Assembly (NCBI GenBank): GCA_900548225.1
Contig: URJM01000083.1
Coordinates: 1 to 7,641, forward strand
Origin: an uncultured bacterium
GTDB taxonomy: Bacteria; Verrucomicrobiota; Lentisphaeria; Oligosphaerales; Oligosphaeraceae
DNA length: 7,641 nt
Direction: 5' to 3'
Position numbers and translations under genes: made by a program. Of this stretch, positions 1-5,972 are shown piece by piece. Numbering within the stretch: position 1 is the first letter of the stretch; each line of letters opens with the position of its first letter. The notes below the pieces were generated by a model. It saw only the letters and a list, made by a program, of their open reading frames with translations, searched no databases and was not told the DNA's origin.

Positions 1-666
1 ACGGAGGATTTCTACATCGGGGTCTTCGAGATCACCCAAAAACAGTATTCCCTTATCTACGGCAGCAACCCGTCAGACTACAAGGGGTACACCCGCCCCG
101 TGGAAAACGTCTCCTACGATACCATCCGGGGGACGGGGAGCACGGCTGGCGCAGGATGGCCAGCCTACGGCCATGCGGTGGACAGCGGCTCCTTCCTGGG
201 CAAACTCCGCGCCAAGACTGGACAGACCTTCGACCTGCCCACGGAGGCCCAGTGGGAGTACGCCTGCCGCGCAGGAACAACTACCGCACTCAACACGGGA
301 AAGAATCTGATTTCGACAGGAAGGGATTCCGCCATGGACGAGGCTGGAAGATACGACTACAATCAAAATGACGGCAAGGGGGGCTATTCCTCCAATCACA
401 CCAAGGTGGGCTCCTATCTGCCCAACGCCTGGGGACTCTATGACATGCACGGAAATGTATATGAGTGGTGCCTGGACTGGTATAAGTCCGACCTGGGCAG
501 TTCCGCCGTGACGGATCCCAAAGGCCCCGAATCGGGCTCCTCCAGGGTGATACGCGGTGGCAGTTGGATCCACCTCGCGCAGTATTGCCGGTCGGCTAGC
601 CGCGGCAACCGCTACCCGTCCGGCAGCAGCTACTACTACGGGTTCCGTGTCGTCTTGCTCCCCTAG
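1..666 (+). CDS. FGE-sulfatase (SUMF1/DUF323) domain protein, 3' part
   Basis: The frame is open from base 1 to the TAG at 664-666, so the start and any signal peptide lie outside the window. The 221 visible residues carry the SUMF1/FGE landmarks in order: FYIGVFEITQKQY, PVENVSYD, FDLPTEAQWEYACRAG, WGLYDMHGNVYEWCLDWY, RVIRGGSW, a CRSASR segment and a closing GFRVVLLP. In formylglycine-generating enzymes this fold oxidises a sulfatase cysteine using two active-site cysteines (Cys336 and Cys341 in human FGE). Here only the Cys341 equivalent (in QYCRSASR) is present, and the position five residues earlier is His. I therefore infer a non-catalytic, probably binding, member of the family; PVC genomes often hold many such paralogues. 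The last ~33 residues have unusual codon patterning, described separately. Fold assignment is firm; the biological role is unknown. Confidence 0.93.
   Translation, partial: TEDFYIGVFEITQKQYSLIYGSNPSDYKGYTRPVENVSYDTIRGTGSTAGAGWPAYGHAVDSGSFLGKLRAKTGQTFDLPTEAQWEYACRAGTTTALNTGKNLISTGRDSAMDEAGRYDYNQNDGKGGYSSNHTKVGSYLPNAWGLYDMHGNVYEWCLDWYKSDLGSSAVTDPKGPESGSSRVIRGGSWIHLAQYCRSASRGNRYPSGSSYYYGFRVVLLP
541..666 (+). other. Candidate DGR variable region (VR) at the FGE gene 3' end
   Basis: Between the conserved GGSW (556-567) and GFRV (640-651) blocks there are 24 codons. Sixteen of them read NNC or NNT with the first two bases varying freely (atc, cac, ctc, tat, agc, cgc, ggc, aac, cgc, tac, ggc, agc, agc, tac, tac, tac). 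All sixteen can be derived from AAC or AAT by changing adenines only. They sit in three clusters, separated by codons that look fixed (gcg, tgc cgg tcg gct, ccg tcc). This is the signature of adenine-specific mutagenic retrohoming into a C-type-lectin/FGE-fold protein, and DGR targets commonly end in GFRV as here. The clusters are rich in Tyr, Ser, Gly and Arg, as in diversified binding surfaces. A high-GC third position alone would also favour NNC codons, and no template repeat or reverse transcriptase is in the window, so this is an inference. Confidence 0.5.
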
Positions 667-695
667 TTCCATTGCATCCTAGGCGGAGCCAGCAG

Positions 696-742
696 GCTGG
701 TTGCGTGCTTTCGTCAAGGAGCATCGCAAGCGTGCCGCCAGC
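696..742 (+). other. Long imperfect hairpin in the spacer after the FGE gene
   Basis: The arms GCGTGCTTTCG (703-713) and CGCAAGCGTGC (725-735) pair over 11 positions with two G-U wobbles and one mismatch, around an 11-nt loop. Outside them, GCTGG (696-700) pairs with CCAGC (738-742) across a small internal loop. No T-tract follows, so it is not an intrinsic terminator of the usual form. Hairpins or cruciforms just downstream of a variable region are required for target recognition in the Bordetella phage DGR. Whether this one plays such a part is conjecture; it could equally be a dispersed palindromic repeat. Confidence 0.55.
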
Positions 743-764
743 GGATGCGGGCGGCTGTGCCAAC

Positions 765-797
765 GGTTTCCGTGTTGTCTTGCTCCCATAGTTTATC
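765..797 (+). repeat. Second copy of the FGE gene terminus (IMH-like repeat)
   Basis: Bases 765-791 match 640-666 at 24 of 27 positions, with weaker similarity continuing a few bases further. In the matching frame it reads GFRVVLLP followed by TAG and is preceded by a single AAC codon (762-764). The offset is 125 bp, about the length of the candidate variable region, but the sequence between the copies is not a recognisable second FGE domain. It could be the remnant of a duplicated FGE 3' end, a spare IMH-like recombination site, or the edge of a lost template repeat. The copy lies just ahead of the next gene. Confidence 0.7.
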
Positions 798-824
798 ATG
801 GATACAACAAAAAATTTCACCACC

Positions 825-2210
825 ATGAAAAGACTTTTCTCCATCATCTTTTCCGCGCTGTTTTTCCTTCTGCTTTCTGCCGGGGCATACCTGAGCGCGG
901 CGGAGTCCCCTGCGTTCTCCGTTGAGAACCGCAGCCTGCATTTGATGAACGGCAGCGCATTCGTCTCCCCTGTCGCCACTACTGGGTCAAAGGGGGCGAA
1001 GCTTCTGGCGGACGGCGCGGCGGCATCGGGCTGGTCGGCGGAATCCCCCGCCTGGGATACGGCCACTGTTGAGGACGGATACCACACTCTGGCGTTGTCG
1101 GAGGGCGACAGCGCCTCGGCGGCGGTCCTGGTGATCAACGACGCAGGGGTGGTCATCCACGACGGCACGCTGGAGGCGGACGAGGCATGGGCGGCGGGCG
1201 TCATCCACGTCGTCAGGAACAGCGTCCGGATTCCCGCAGGGCGCCGCCTGGTCATCGCCAACGGCGCAGTGGTGAAGTTCTGCCAGAGTACGTTCATCAT
1301 CAACGAGGGAACCCTCTCCGCCATCTCGGCGACTCTGACCGCATTCGAGGACGACACGGTGAAGGGCGACACAAACCTGGACGGCACCGCCACAACACCA
1401 GCCGCAGATACCTACGCCATCAGGAACAATGGCACCCTGACCGCCATCGGATGCACCCTCAAGTACGCGACTCCCGACAGCGTCTTCGAGTCCACAACCA
1501 TTGCAGATGGCGCCTTCGAGGGCTGTGGCGAAATCACCCAGGCCGTCATCCCCCCGGATGTCGACCACATTGGCGAAAACGCCTTCCAGGGATGCTCAAA
1601 CTTGACCAACGTGACATTCCAGGGAAACAACACCACCGTGGCGGATACCGCCTTCAATGGATGCGACAATATCGGGAACGTCTACTTCCCCAATGATCTT
1701 CCTAAACAGGAATATGTCTTCGGCAATTCCCAGCCCACCATCAATGTGGGCAGGAACCCCTATCCCGAGACCTGGGGCGGATATCCCGTGGTCGACGCAT
1801 ACGCGAGCAGCATCCTGGCACGGCCGGAAATCCAGTCCCTGCAGAATGAGGTCGCCGCATTGTCCAACGACCTACGGACGCTTCTGGCGCTGCTCGGTGA
1901 AACCGGCTCCGCCTCCCAGGTACTCACAAAGGGGGAGGACGGCGGCTACGCCTGGAAGAACGCGGATGCATTGGGAAGCGAGGTCATGGAAATCAAGCTG
2001 GAGGAAGGCTGGAACCTGGTGGCGATGCCGGGACGAGTCGCCTTCGACGAGAGCACGGAGGCACTCCTTAAGAACATCGAAATCTTCACCTTCGACAAGA
2101 AGACCAAGGTCTACCAGCCCTCCGAAGGCCTGGAACCCCTGGCGTCGTACTGGATGAGAGCCCCCGAACCCTGCACAATCCACTTCCTCGTCATCGCGGA
2201 AACGCCGTAG
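825..2210 (+). CDS. Secreted BspA-type leucine-rich-repeat surface protein
   Basis: Numbering here is from an in-frame ATG at 798, giving 470 residues. I prefer the ATG at 825, which gives a classical signal peptide (MKRLFSIIFSALFFLLLSAG, with an A-x-A-like site near SAAES). Neither start has a clear Shine-Dalgarno. Order of regions: signal peptide; a Ser/Ala-rich stretch; a beta-helix-like segment at about 110-225 (VHVV/IPAGRRLVIANGAVVKF style turns); BspA/Treponema-type LRR at about 233-300 (IADGAFEGC, IGENAFQGCSNLTNVTF, VADTAFNGCDNIGNVYF); a short predicted coiled coil at about 345-366; and a C-terminal beta domain (EEGWNLVAMPG to SYWMRAPEPCTIHF). Such proteins are exported and often bind host or environmental ligands. 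The function here is unknown. The gene follows the FGE gene on the same strand, and the pairing fits a surface-protein neighbourhood. No transposon signs. Confidence 0.88.
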   Translation: MKRLFSIIFSALFFLLLSAGAYLSAAESPAFSVENRSLHLMNGSAFVSPVATTGSKGAKLLADGAAASGWSAESPAWDTATVEDGYHTLALSEGDSASAAVLVINDAGVVIHDGTLEADEAWAAGVIHVVRNSVRIPAGRRLVIANGAVVKFCQSTFIINEGTLSAISATLTAFEDDTVKGDTNLDGTATTPAADTYAIRNNGTLTAIGCTLKYATPDSVFESTTIADGAFEGCGEITQAVIPPDVDHIGENAFQGCSNLTNVTFQGNNTTVADTAFNGCDNIGNVYFPNDLPKQEYVFGNSQPTINVGRNPYPETWGGYPVVDAYASSILARPEIQSLQNEVAALSNDLRTLLALLGETGSASQVLTKGEDGGYAWKNADALGSEVMEIKLEEGWNLVAMPGRVAFDESTEALLKNIEIFTFDKKTKVYQPSEGLEPLASYWMRAPEPCTIHFLVIAETP

Positions 2211-2218
2211 GTATTTCT

Positions 2219-2398
2219 GAACCACGAAATACATGAAAACAATAAAACATTTGAACCACGAATGCACACGAATACACACTAATAATTGAAATCATTTAAA
2301 CCACGAAAAGCACGAAACACACGAAAAATATACAAAAGCAGTGTCACTGCTTCATGAATAGATGATATTCGTGTCCATTCGTGTCCATTAGTGGTTCT
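2219..2398. repeat. 'accacgaa' degenerate repeat cluster, left copy
   Basis: The spacer after the LRR gene is AT-rich and built from repeated words: gaaccacgaa at 2219 and 2253, then cacacgaa, cacgaaaagcacgaa and acacgaaaaa. From about 2365 the complement words follow (attcgtgtccattcgtgtccattagtgg), so the whole is a loose inverted repeat able to fold back on itself. Similar tracts are scattered between genes in PVC and some other bacterial genomes, and their origin is unexplained. Bases 2288-2331 match 7341-7384 perfectly in inverted orientation. I see no gene in 2211-2557. Confidence 0.85.
2337..2353. repeat. 17-bp palindrome at the centre of the left repeat cluster
   Basis: AAGCAGTG and CACTGCTT flank a single central T, a perfect 8-bp dyad. 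It sits between the 'accacgaa' half and the 'ttcgtgg' half of the cluster, as if at its axis. No T-run follows on the + strand, so terminator function is doubtful. The right-hand copy of the cluster lacks this palindrome. It could be an operator-like site or simply the turn of the fold-back. Confidence 0.5.
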
Positions 2399-2405
2399 AT
2401 TACTC

Positions 2406-2479
2406 TCCCTCCTTGACGGAAGCCCACTGCAAAGTGTCCACGCACTCCCCTCTCCTTTCTTCTCCCTCCTCCCTACTTT
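2406..2479 (-). repeat. ~75-bp intergenic repeat, copy A (inverted)
   Basis: The reverse complement of this stretch matches 7161-7236 and 7248-7324. The best conserved part is gtgcgtggacactttgcagt followed by a gggctnccgtcaaggag block. The other half is a purine tract (gggaggagggagaagaaagg). Copy A has ggggag where the other copies have aaagta. It ends about 80 bp before the start of the aldolase gene and could therefore lie in its 5' leader. Confidence 0.88.
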
Positions 2480-2557
2480 TTATTCCAATCCTGAAAAGAT
2501 GCATTACATTCTGTGACAATTCCAGACAAGTCACGTCAAAAACAGGAATTGAATCAC

Positions 2558-3232
2558 ATGTTGTACCTTGTTGACACTGCAGATGTCGAGGCGATCGCGA
2601 AGGCGGACGAGTTTTTCCCGCTGGCTGGCACGACCACCAATCCGACGATTATTTCGAAGGCACGCCGGGACTTTTTCGCCATCATGAAGGACATTCGTTC
2701 CATCATGGGGGACAGGATGATCCACGCCCAGGTGGTTGGCGAGCGTTCCGACGAGATGCTGAAGGACGCAGCCGCGTTGATGGAGAAGGTAGGCGGCAAC
2801 CTGTACATAAAGGTTCCCGTCACCCCCGAGGGCTACAAGGCGATGCGTGCCATGAAGAAGGAGGGGCTCAAGGTCACGGCGACGGCCATCTACACTCCCG
2901 GCCAGGCGCTTCTTGCGGCGAATTGCGGAGTCGACTTCACCGCGCCATACGTGAACCGCATCGACAACATCTCCGGCATGGGCGTGAGCGTCGTGAAGAT
3001 GATTGTCGAACTCTTCCGTCTTCACGCCCTTGGGACGAAGGTCCTGGCGGCCTCCTTCAAGAATGTCCAGCAGGTGAACGACGTCTCCCTGGCGGGATGC
3101 CATTCGATGACGATTTCCCCGGACATCTTGTGGAAGGTCGCGGAGCATCCCCTCACCGACATGTGCGTCGACCAGTTCCAGTCCGACTGGGACGGCGTCT
3201 ACGGTGCAGGGAAGGGCATCTACAATCTCTAG
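2558..3232 (+). CDS. fsa: Fructose-6-phosphate aldolase / small transaldolase family
   Basis: A class I Schiff-base aldolase of the TalC/FSA family, cytoplasmic. FSA cleaves or forms fructose 6-phosphate from dihydroxyacetone and glyceraldehyde 3-phosphate; close relatives are transaldolases of the pentose phosphate pathway. From the ATG at 2558 the protein is 224 residues (E. coli FsaA: 220), and key residues fall at nearly the same numbers: Asp6, Gln58 (HAQVV), Schiff-base Lys85 (YIKVPVT), Thr109, Tyr131 and Arg134 (APYVNRID). Gln plus Tyr at the water-binding positions favours FSA activity over transaldolase, which usually has Glu and Phe there. An upstream GTG at 2513 would add 15 residues with no family match, while ATG 2558 has an AGGA (2544-2547) about 10 nt upstream. 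The gene stands alone between a repeat cluster and a tRNA gene. Family certain; FSA versus transaldolase likely but unproven. Confidence 0.93.
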   Translation: MLYLVDTADVEAIAKADEFFPLAGTTTNPTIISKARRDFFAIMKDIRSIMGDRMIHAQVVGERSDEMLKDAAALMEKVGGNLYIKVPVTPEGYKAMRAMKKEGLKVTATAIYTPGQALLAANCGVDFTAPYVNRIDNISGMGVSVVKMIVELFRLHALGTKVLAASFKNVQQVNDVSLAGCHSMTISPDILWKVAEHPLTDMCVDQFQSDWDGVYGAGKGIYNL

Positions 3233-3277
3233 GGGGATGTCTGCCCTGGGGCGAGTCGCATCCGCGGCGCCTCCAGC

Positions 3278-3305
3278 TTGAAAAAACGTTCCGTTCCCAT
3301 ATATT
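3278..3305 (+). promoter_or_regulatory. Sigma70-type promoter of tRNA-Val
   Basis: TTGAAA (3278-3283) and TATATT (3300-3305) are separated by 16 bp and match the sigma70 consensus at 5 of 6 and 5 of 6 positions. Transcription would start near 3312, leaving a leader of about 14 nt before the tRNA, which is typical of single tRNA units. It lies in the gap between fsa and the tRNA. Confidence 0.72.
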
Positions 3306-3325
3306 AACCGCCGCTTACATAAATC

Positions 3326-3402
3326 GCGCGCATAGCTCAGTTGGTTAGAGCGCCACTTTCACACGGTGGAGGTCACAGGTCCGAGTCCTGTTGCGCGCAC
3401 CA
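3326..3402 (+). tRNA. tRNA-Val (anticodon CAC)
   Basis: A complete 77-nt cloverleaf can be drawn: acceptor GCGCGCA/TGCGCGC, D stem GCTC/GAGC with loop AGTTGGTTA, anticodon stem CCACT/GGTGG (one T-G pair) with loop TTCACAC, variable loop AGGTC, T stem ACAGG/CCTGT with loop TCCGAGT, discriminator A and an encoded CCA. The anticodon CAC is at 3360-3362 and reads GUG valine codons. The T loop begins TCC rather than the usual TTC, a minor oddity. It has its own promoter and terminator. Confidence 0.96.
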
Positions 3403-3411
3403 TTTTCCAAT

Positions 3412-3457
3412 ACCCCGATGTTCTGAACCTCATTTCCGGCATCGGGGTTTGTTGTTG
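3412..3457 (+). terminator. Rho-independent terminator after tRNA-Val
   Basis: ACCCCGATG (3412-3420) pairs perfectly with CATCGGGGT (3440-3448), a 9-bp GC-rich stem around a 19-nt loop, followed by the T-rich tttgttgttg. It lies 9 nt after the tRNA CCA and ends the tRNA transcript, separating it from the transporter gene. Confidence 0.8.
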
Positions 3458-3483
3458 TAGAGCACCCACCCCGGCATCCAGCC

Positions 3484-4740
3484 ATGTCCTCCCTCAAGCT
3501 CGGCCGCTACGACTACGCGACCTATTACGCAAACATCGGATACGCATGCTGCTCCCTGGTAATCCCACTCGTCCTCGTCGACATGGGGACCGACCTGGAT
3601 TTCCCGCTTGACGACGGCGGGATGGGCATCGCGGGGACGCTGCATGTCTTCAGAAGCATTGCGATGCTGGCAACCCTGCTGACGAGCGGCGCGATTGCGG
3701 TGCGCATCGGAAAACGCCACACCGTCGGCGTCAGCATGGCGATGATGGGATTGGGGATCACCGTTGCCGCCCTCAGCAACAACTTCTGGTTTCTTGTGCC
3801 CTGCGTCATCTTCTCCAGCCTGGGGGAGGGCGCCTTCGAGGGAATTGCAACCCCGTTTGTCAACGACCTCCATAAGCCCGAGCCAGACGCGTATGTGAGC
3901 ATAGCCCACAGTTTCTGGTCGGTTGGCACGGTGACGGTGGTGCTGGTCACCTGCGCCCTCAGCGCGGCCGGCTGCAGCTGGCGCCCAATCCTCGGCGCCG
4001 CGGGATTGATGGCGCTCTCCAGCTCAATCCCATATCTCATCCGCGAAAACCCCTCCTGCAAATACCCCGAAACCCCGCCGGAGAAGATGAAGGGAAGCGT
4101 CTGGCAGATGACGGTGGATATCTGCAAGAGCTTCCGGTTCTGGCTCTATTGCCTCGCAATGGCAATCGGGGCCGGCGGAGAGTTCGGGCTGACCTTCTGG
4201 TCCGCCAGCTTCATCAGGCTCTCGTTCCTCGAAAGCGTCTGGGCGGGAGCCCTGGGAACCGCCGGCATCGGAATAGGAATGTTCCTGGGACGAGTCATCT
4301 TCGGACGCCTCGTGCCCCCAAGGCACTTCTTCACCCTCCTGCTGACGACCAGCCTGCTGGGAGTCCCGCTCTCGATGTTGCTCCTGCTGCTCCGCCCGGA
4401 GATGTTCACCAGCACTGCCCTGATGATGACGGCGCTGGTGCTGATGCTGACAGCCTGCGGCGTCTGCGTCTCCGCATTCTGGCCGATGCTGCAGCTCTAC
4501 GGAGTGGTGAGGCTTCCGCACCTTGACTCCACACTTCTTTTCATCTACTTCTCCTCCACGGGAATCCCGGGATGCGGAATCTTCACCTGGCTCATGGGAT
4601 ACCTGGGCGACAGGTTCTCCGACCTCAGGGTGGCATTCCTGGTCGTCCCATCCTCAATGCTTCTCTACGCGCTGATTCTGCTCTTCGACAGGTTCTGCCT
4701 GAAACAGCCAGGCGGCGCCCCTGCGGCGCGCCAGGAGTGA
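3484..4740 (+). CDS. MFS transporter, 12 predicted membrane segments
   Basis: A 418-residue, very hydrophobic protein of typical MFS length. Segments are visible at about 12-33, 46-72, 82-98, 101-122, 138-160, 166-186, 218-240, 252-275, 281-303, 312-335, 350-371 and 382-402, in two six-helix halves joined by a Lys/Pro-rich central loop (about 188-212). MFS-style details: Gly-rich helix 2, RIGKRHT after it (the motif-A loop position), LGEGAFEG in helix 4, GGEFGLTFW in helix 7, and GYLGDRFSD before helix 12. It sits in the inner membrane and probably moves a small organic solute by cation symport or antiport. The substrate cannot be read from the sequence; the overall look recalls sugar or hexose-type MFS members, but I do not assign one. 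The start ATG at 3484 follows closely on the tRNA terminator and lacks a clear Shine-Dalgarno, so the exact start is uncertain. Confidence 0.88.
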   Translation: MSSLKLGRYDYATYYANIGYACCSLVIPLVLVDMGTDLDFPLDDGGMGIAGTLHVFRSIAMLATLLTSGAIAVRIGKRHTVGVSMAMMGLGITVAALSNNFWFLVPCVIFSSLGEGAFEGIATPFVNDLHKPEPDAYVSIAHSFWSVGTVTVVLVTCALSAAGCSWRPILGAAGLMALSSSIPYLIRENPSCKYPETPPEKMKGSVWQMTVDICKSFRFWLYCLAMAIGAGGEFGLTFWSASFIRLSFLESVWAGALGTAGIGIGMFLGRVIFGRLVPPRHFFTLLLTTSLLGVPLSMLLLLLRPEMFTSTALMMTALVLMLTACGVCVSAFWPMLQLYGVVRLPHLDSTLLFIYFSSTGIPGCGIFTWLMGYLGDRFSDLRVAFLVVPSSMLLYALILLFDRFCLKQPGGAPAARQE

Positions 4741-4746
4741 AAAAAA

Positions 4747-4768
4747 CCACCAGGAAATCCGGTGGTGG
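4747..4768. terminator. Hairpin after the MFS gene, possible terminator
   Basis: CCACCA (4747-4752) pairs with TGGTGG (4763-4768) around a 10-nt loop, 6 nt after the stop codon. The A-tract (4741-4746) is on the 5' side, so the classical stem-plus-U layout exists only for transcripts on the minus strand, where no gene is found. On the + strand it may stabilise the mRNA 3' end or terminate weakly. Confidence 0.4.
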
Positions 4769-4784
4769 ATGACTGCCTCCCGAC

Positions 4785-4790
4785 TATATT
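4785..4790 (+). promoter_or_regulatory. Candidate -10 element upstream of the phosphoesterase gene
   Basis: TATATT followed by A is the same -10 form as in the tRNA promoter, and it lies in a 128-bp gap about 80 bp upstream of the phosphoesterase start. No convincing -35 hexamer stands 15-18 bp upstream, so this is a weak call. Confidence 0.3.
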
Positions 4791-4850
4791 AGGCGGCGTT
4801 GCTACGCCCTCCACAGTCCGCGTGGCATTGAGAAGGGATTCAGTCATTCA

Positions 4851-4856
4851 AGGAGG
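4851..4856 (+). promoter_or_regulatory. Shine-Dalgarno of the phosphoesterase gene
   Basis: A perfect AGGAGG, the strongest ribosome-binding site in the window. It decides the start: a TTG at 4860 would leave only 3 nt of spacing, whereas the in-frame ATG at 4869 leaves 12 nt and yields a standard signal peptide. Confidence 0.8.
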
Positions 4857-4868
4857 ATTTTGTCTATC

Positions 4869-5954
4869 ATGAGACGTCTTGCACTGTTTTTCACGTTTTT
4901 CATCGCAGCCATGTGCATTCAAGGTCAGGAAATCGAAATCCCCGCGTGGGTCGACCATGAAGTCAATGAGACATTTGCCCGCTTCAACGAGTGGCGCGGG
5001 GACGACCAGGTGGTCGTCTTCCCAATCCAGACCGACGTCCACTCCGGCGGCCGTGACACCTATCGCCACGTGGCGTATGTGAACCACGCCGCAAATACCT
5101 TCGGCTTCGACTTCATCGCGGATCTGGGCGACATCGGACTCGACCTCCCGGATACAAGCACCCCCGAGGCCGCACGGGCGTTCCTTGACAGGCACGCACG
5201 AATCCACCAGGAGTATCCCGGAGTCTCAGTCGTGCTCGTCGGAAACCACGACCATAACCGCAACTCGGGAACGGCGCTCTTCACAGACCAGCAGCTCGGC
5301 GAAACCCTCAATGTCCCCAGCATGGCAAAGGCGACTCCGGAGTGCCAGCTGGTCCTCGCGCTAAACCCCACATACGGGTATGTGAACCTCCCCGCAAAGA
5401 AGACACGCGTCTTCTTCCTCAATACCAGCGACCGCGACGACCCGAAGAACTACTACACCGTCTCCCCAATACAGCTGCAATTCCTCGCGGACAACATGCG
5501 CTTCACCGAACCCGGGTGGAACGTGATCGTCCTGACACACTACTGCGTCCGCCCAATCGGGCATTGGAATAGCGATGGGGGAGTCGGCCTCCACCACGGC
5601 GATACCTTCCTGAAGATCCTCTCGGATTTCAATGCGCGCGCCAAGGGTGAGGCCGAGGGAGTCGTCTGGGACTTCACTTCCAACAAGGATTGCCGTGTCA
5701 TCGCAAATCTGACAGGGGACTCGCACTTCGACTCCTCCGAAATCTATGATGGAATCATCTTCGCAATCTCACAGGGATACGGCGGCGTCGCCCCCCAGGA
5801 GATGCCCGAGGGAAGCTCCGTCACAAAGTTCGACATGAACAAGATGATGCTGGTGGACATAGCCGCGTTCAAGCCCGCAAAAAGGGAGCTTCGCCTCTTC
5901 AGGCTCGGGGCGGGAGGCGCGGATAAGGACCGCAGATTCGACAGCGGGCAGTAG
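4869..5954 (+). CDS. Secreted calcineurin-like metallophosphoesterase
   Basis: From ATG 4869 the product has 361 residues. An N-terminal signal peptide (MRRLALFFTFFIAAMCIQG) implies export to the periplasm or beyond. The dinuclear metallophosphoesterase motifs follow in order: TDVH (55-58), GDIGLD (88-92, the GD-xx-D block), GNHD (125-128), a lone His in THYC (224) and GDSHFD (283-288). The usual last motif is GHxH; here the first His is Asp, so one metal ligand is changed, though Asp can also bind metal. The family hydrolyses phosphomonoesters, diesters or nucleotides, and the substrate is not readable here. AMC near residue 16 is a poor lipobox, so I do not call a lipoprotein. Only 18 nt separate its stop from recF, so the two are probably co-transcribed, though one product is exported and the other cytoplasmic. 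Confidence 0.88.
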   Translation: MRRLALFFTFFIAAMCIQGQEIEIPAWVDHEVNETFARFNEWRGDDQVVVFPIQTDVHSGGRDTYRHVAYVNHAANTFGFDFIADLGDIGLDLPDTSTPEAARAFLDRHARIHQEYPGVSVVLVGNHDHNRNSGTALFTDQQLGETLNVPSMAKATPECQLVLALNPTYGYVNLPAKKTRVFFLNTSDRDDPKNYYTVSPIQLQFLADNMRFTEPGWNVIVLTHYCVRPIGHWNSDGGVGLHHGDTFLKILSDFNARAKGEAEGVVWDFTSNKDCRVIANLTGDSHFDSSEIYDGIIFAISQGYGGVAPQEMPEGSSVTKFDMNKMMLVDIAAFKPAKRELRLFRLGAGGADKDRRFDSGQ

Positions 5955-5972
5955 TCGCCCGACCACCGTCCA

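Noticed and set aside
667..764. A template repeat (TR) for the candidate DGR in the spacer after the FGE gene
   Set aside because: Apart from one AAC codon at 762-764 and the duplicated terminus there are no AAC runs and no similarity to the variable blocks, so it cannot template them.
596..1568. Long minus-strand open frames across the FGE terminus and the LRR gene
   Set aside because: They are antisense shadows of high-GC coding sequence. The + strand frames have a signal peptide and clear domains, and the minus-strand proteins have no recognisable motif.
2513..2557. N-terminal extension of the aldolase from a GTG start
   Set aside because: The added 15 residues match nothing in the family, and starting at 2558 places Asp6, Lys85, Thr109 and Tyr131 at the family's usual numbers.
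3326..3402. tRNA-Val as an integration site for a mobile element
   Set aside because: No integrase gene and no repeat of the tRNA 3' end is visible downstream, and the following gene is an ordinary transporter.
4860..4868. TTG start for the phosphoesterase gene
   Set aside because: It lies only 3 nt after AGGAGG. The ATG at 4869 has workable spacing and gives a cleaner signal peptide.
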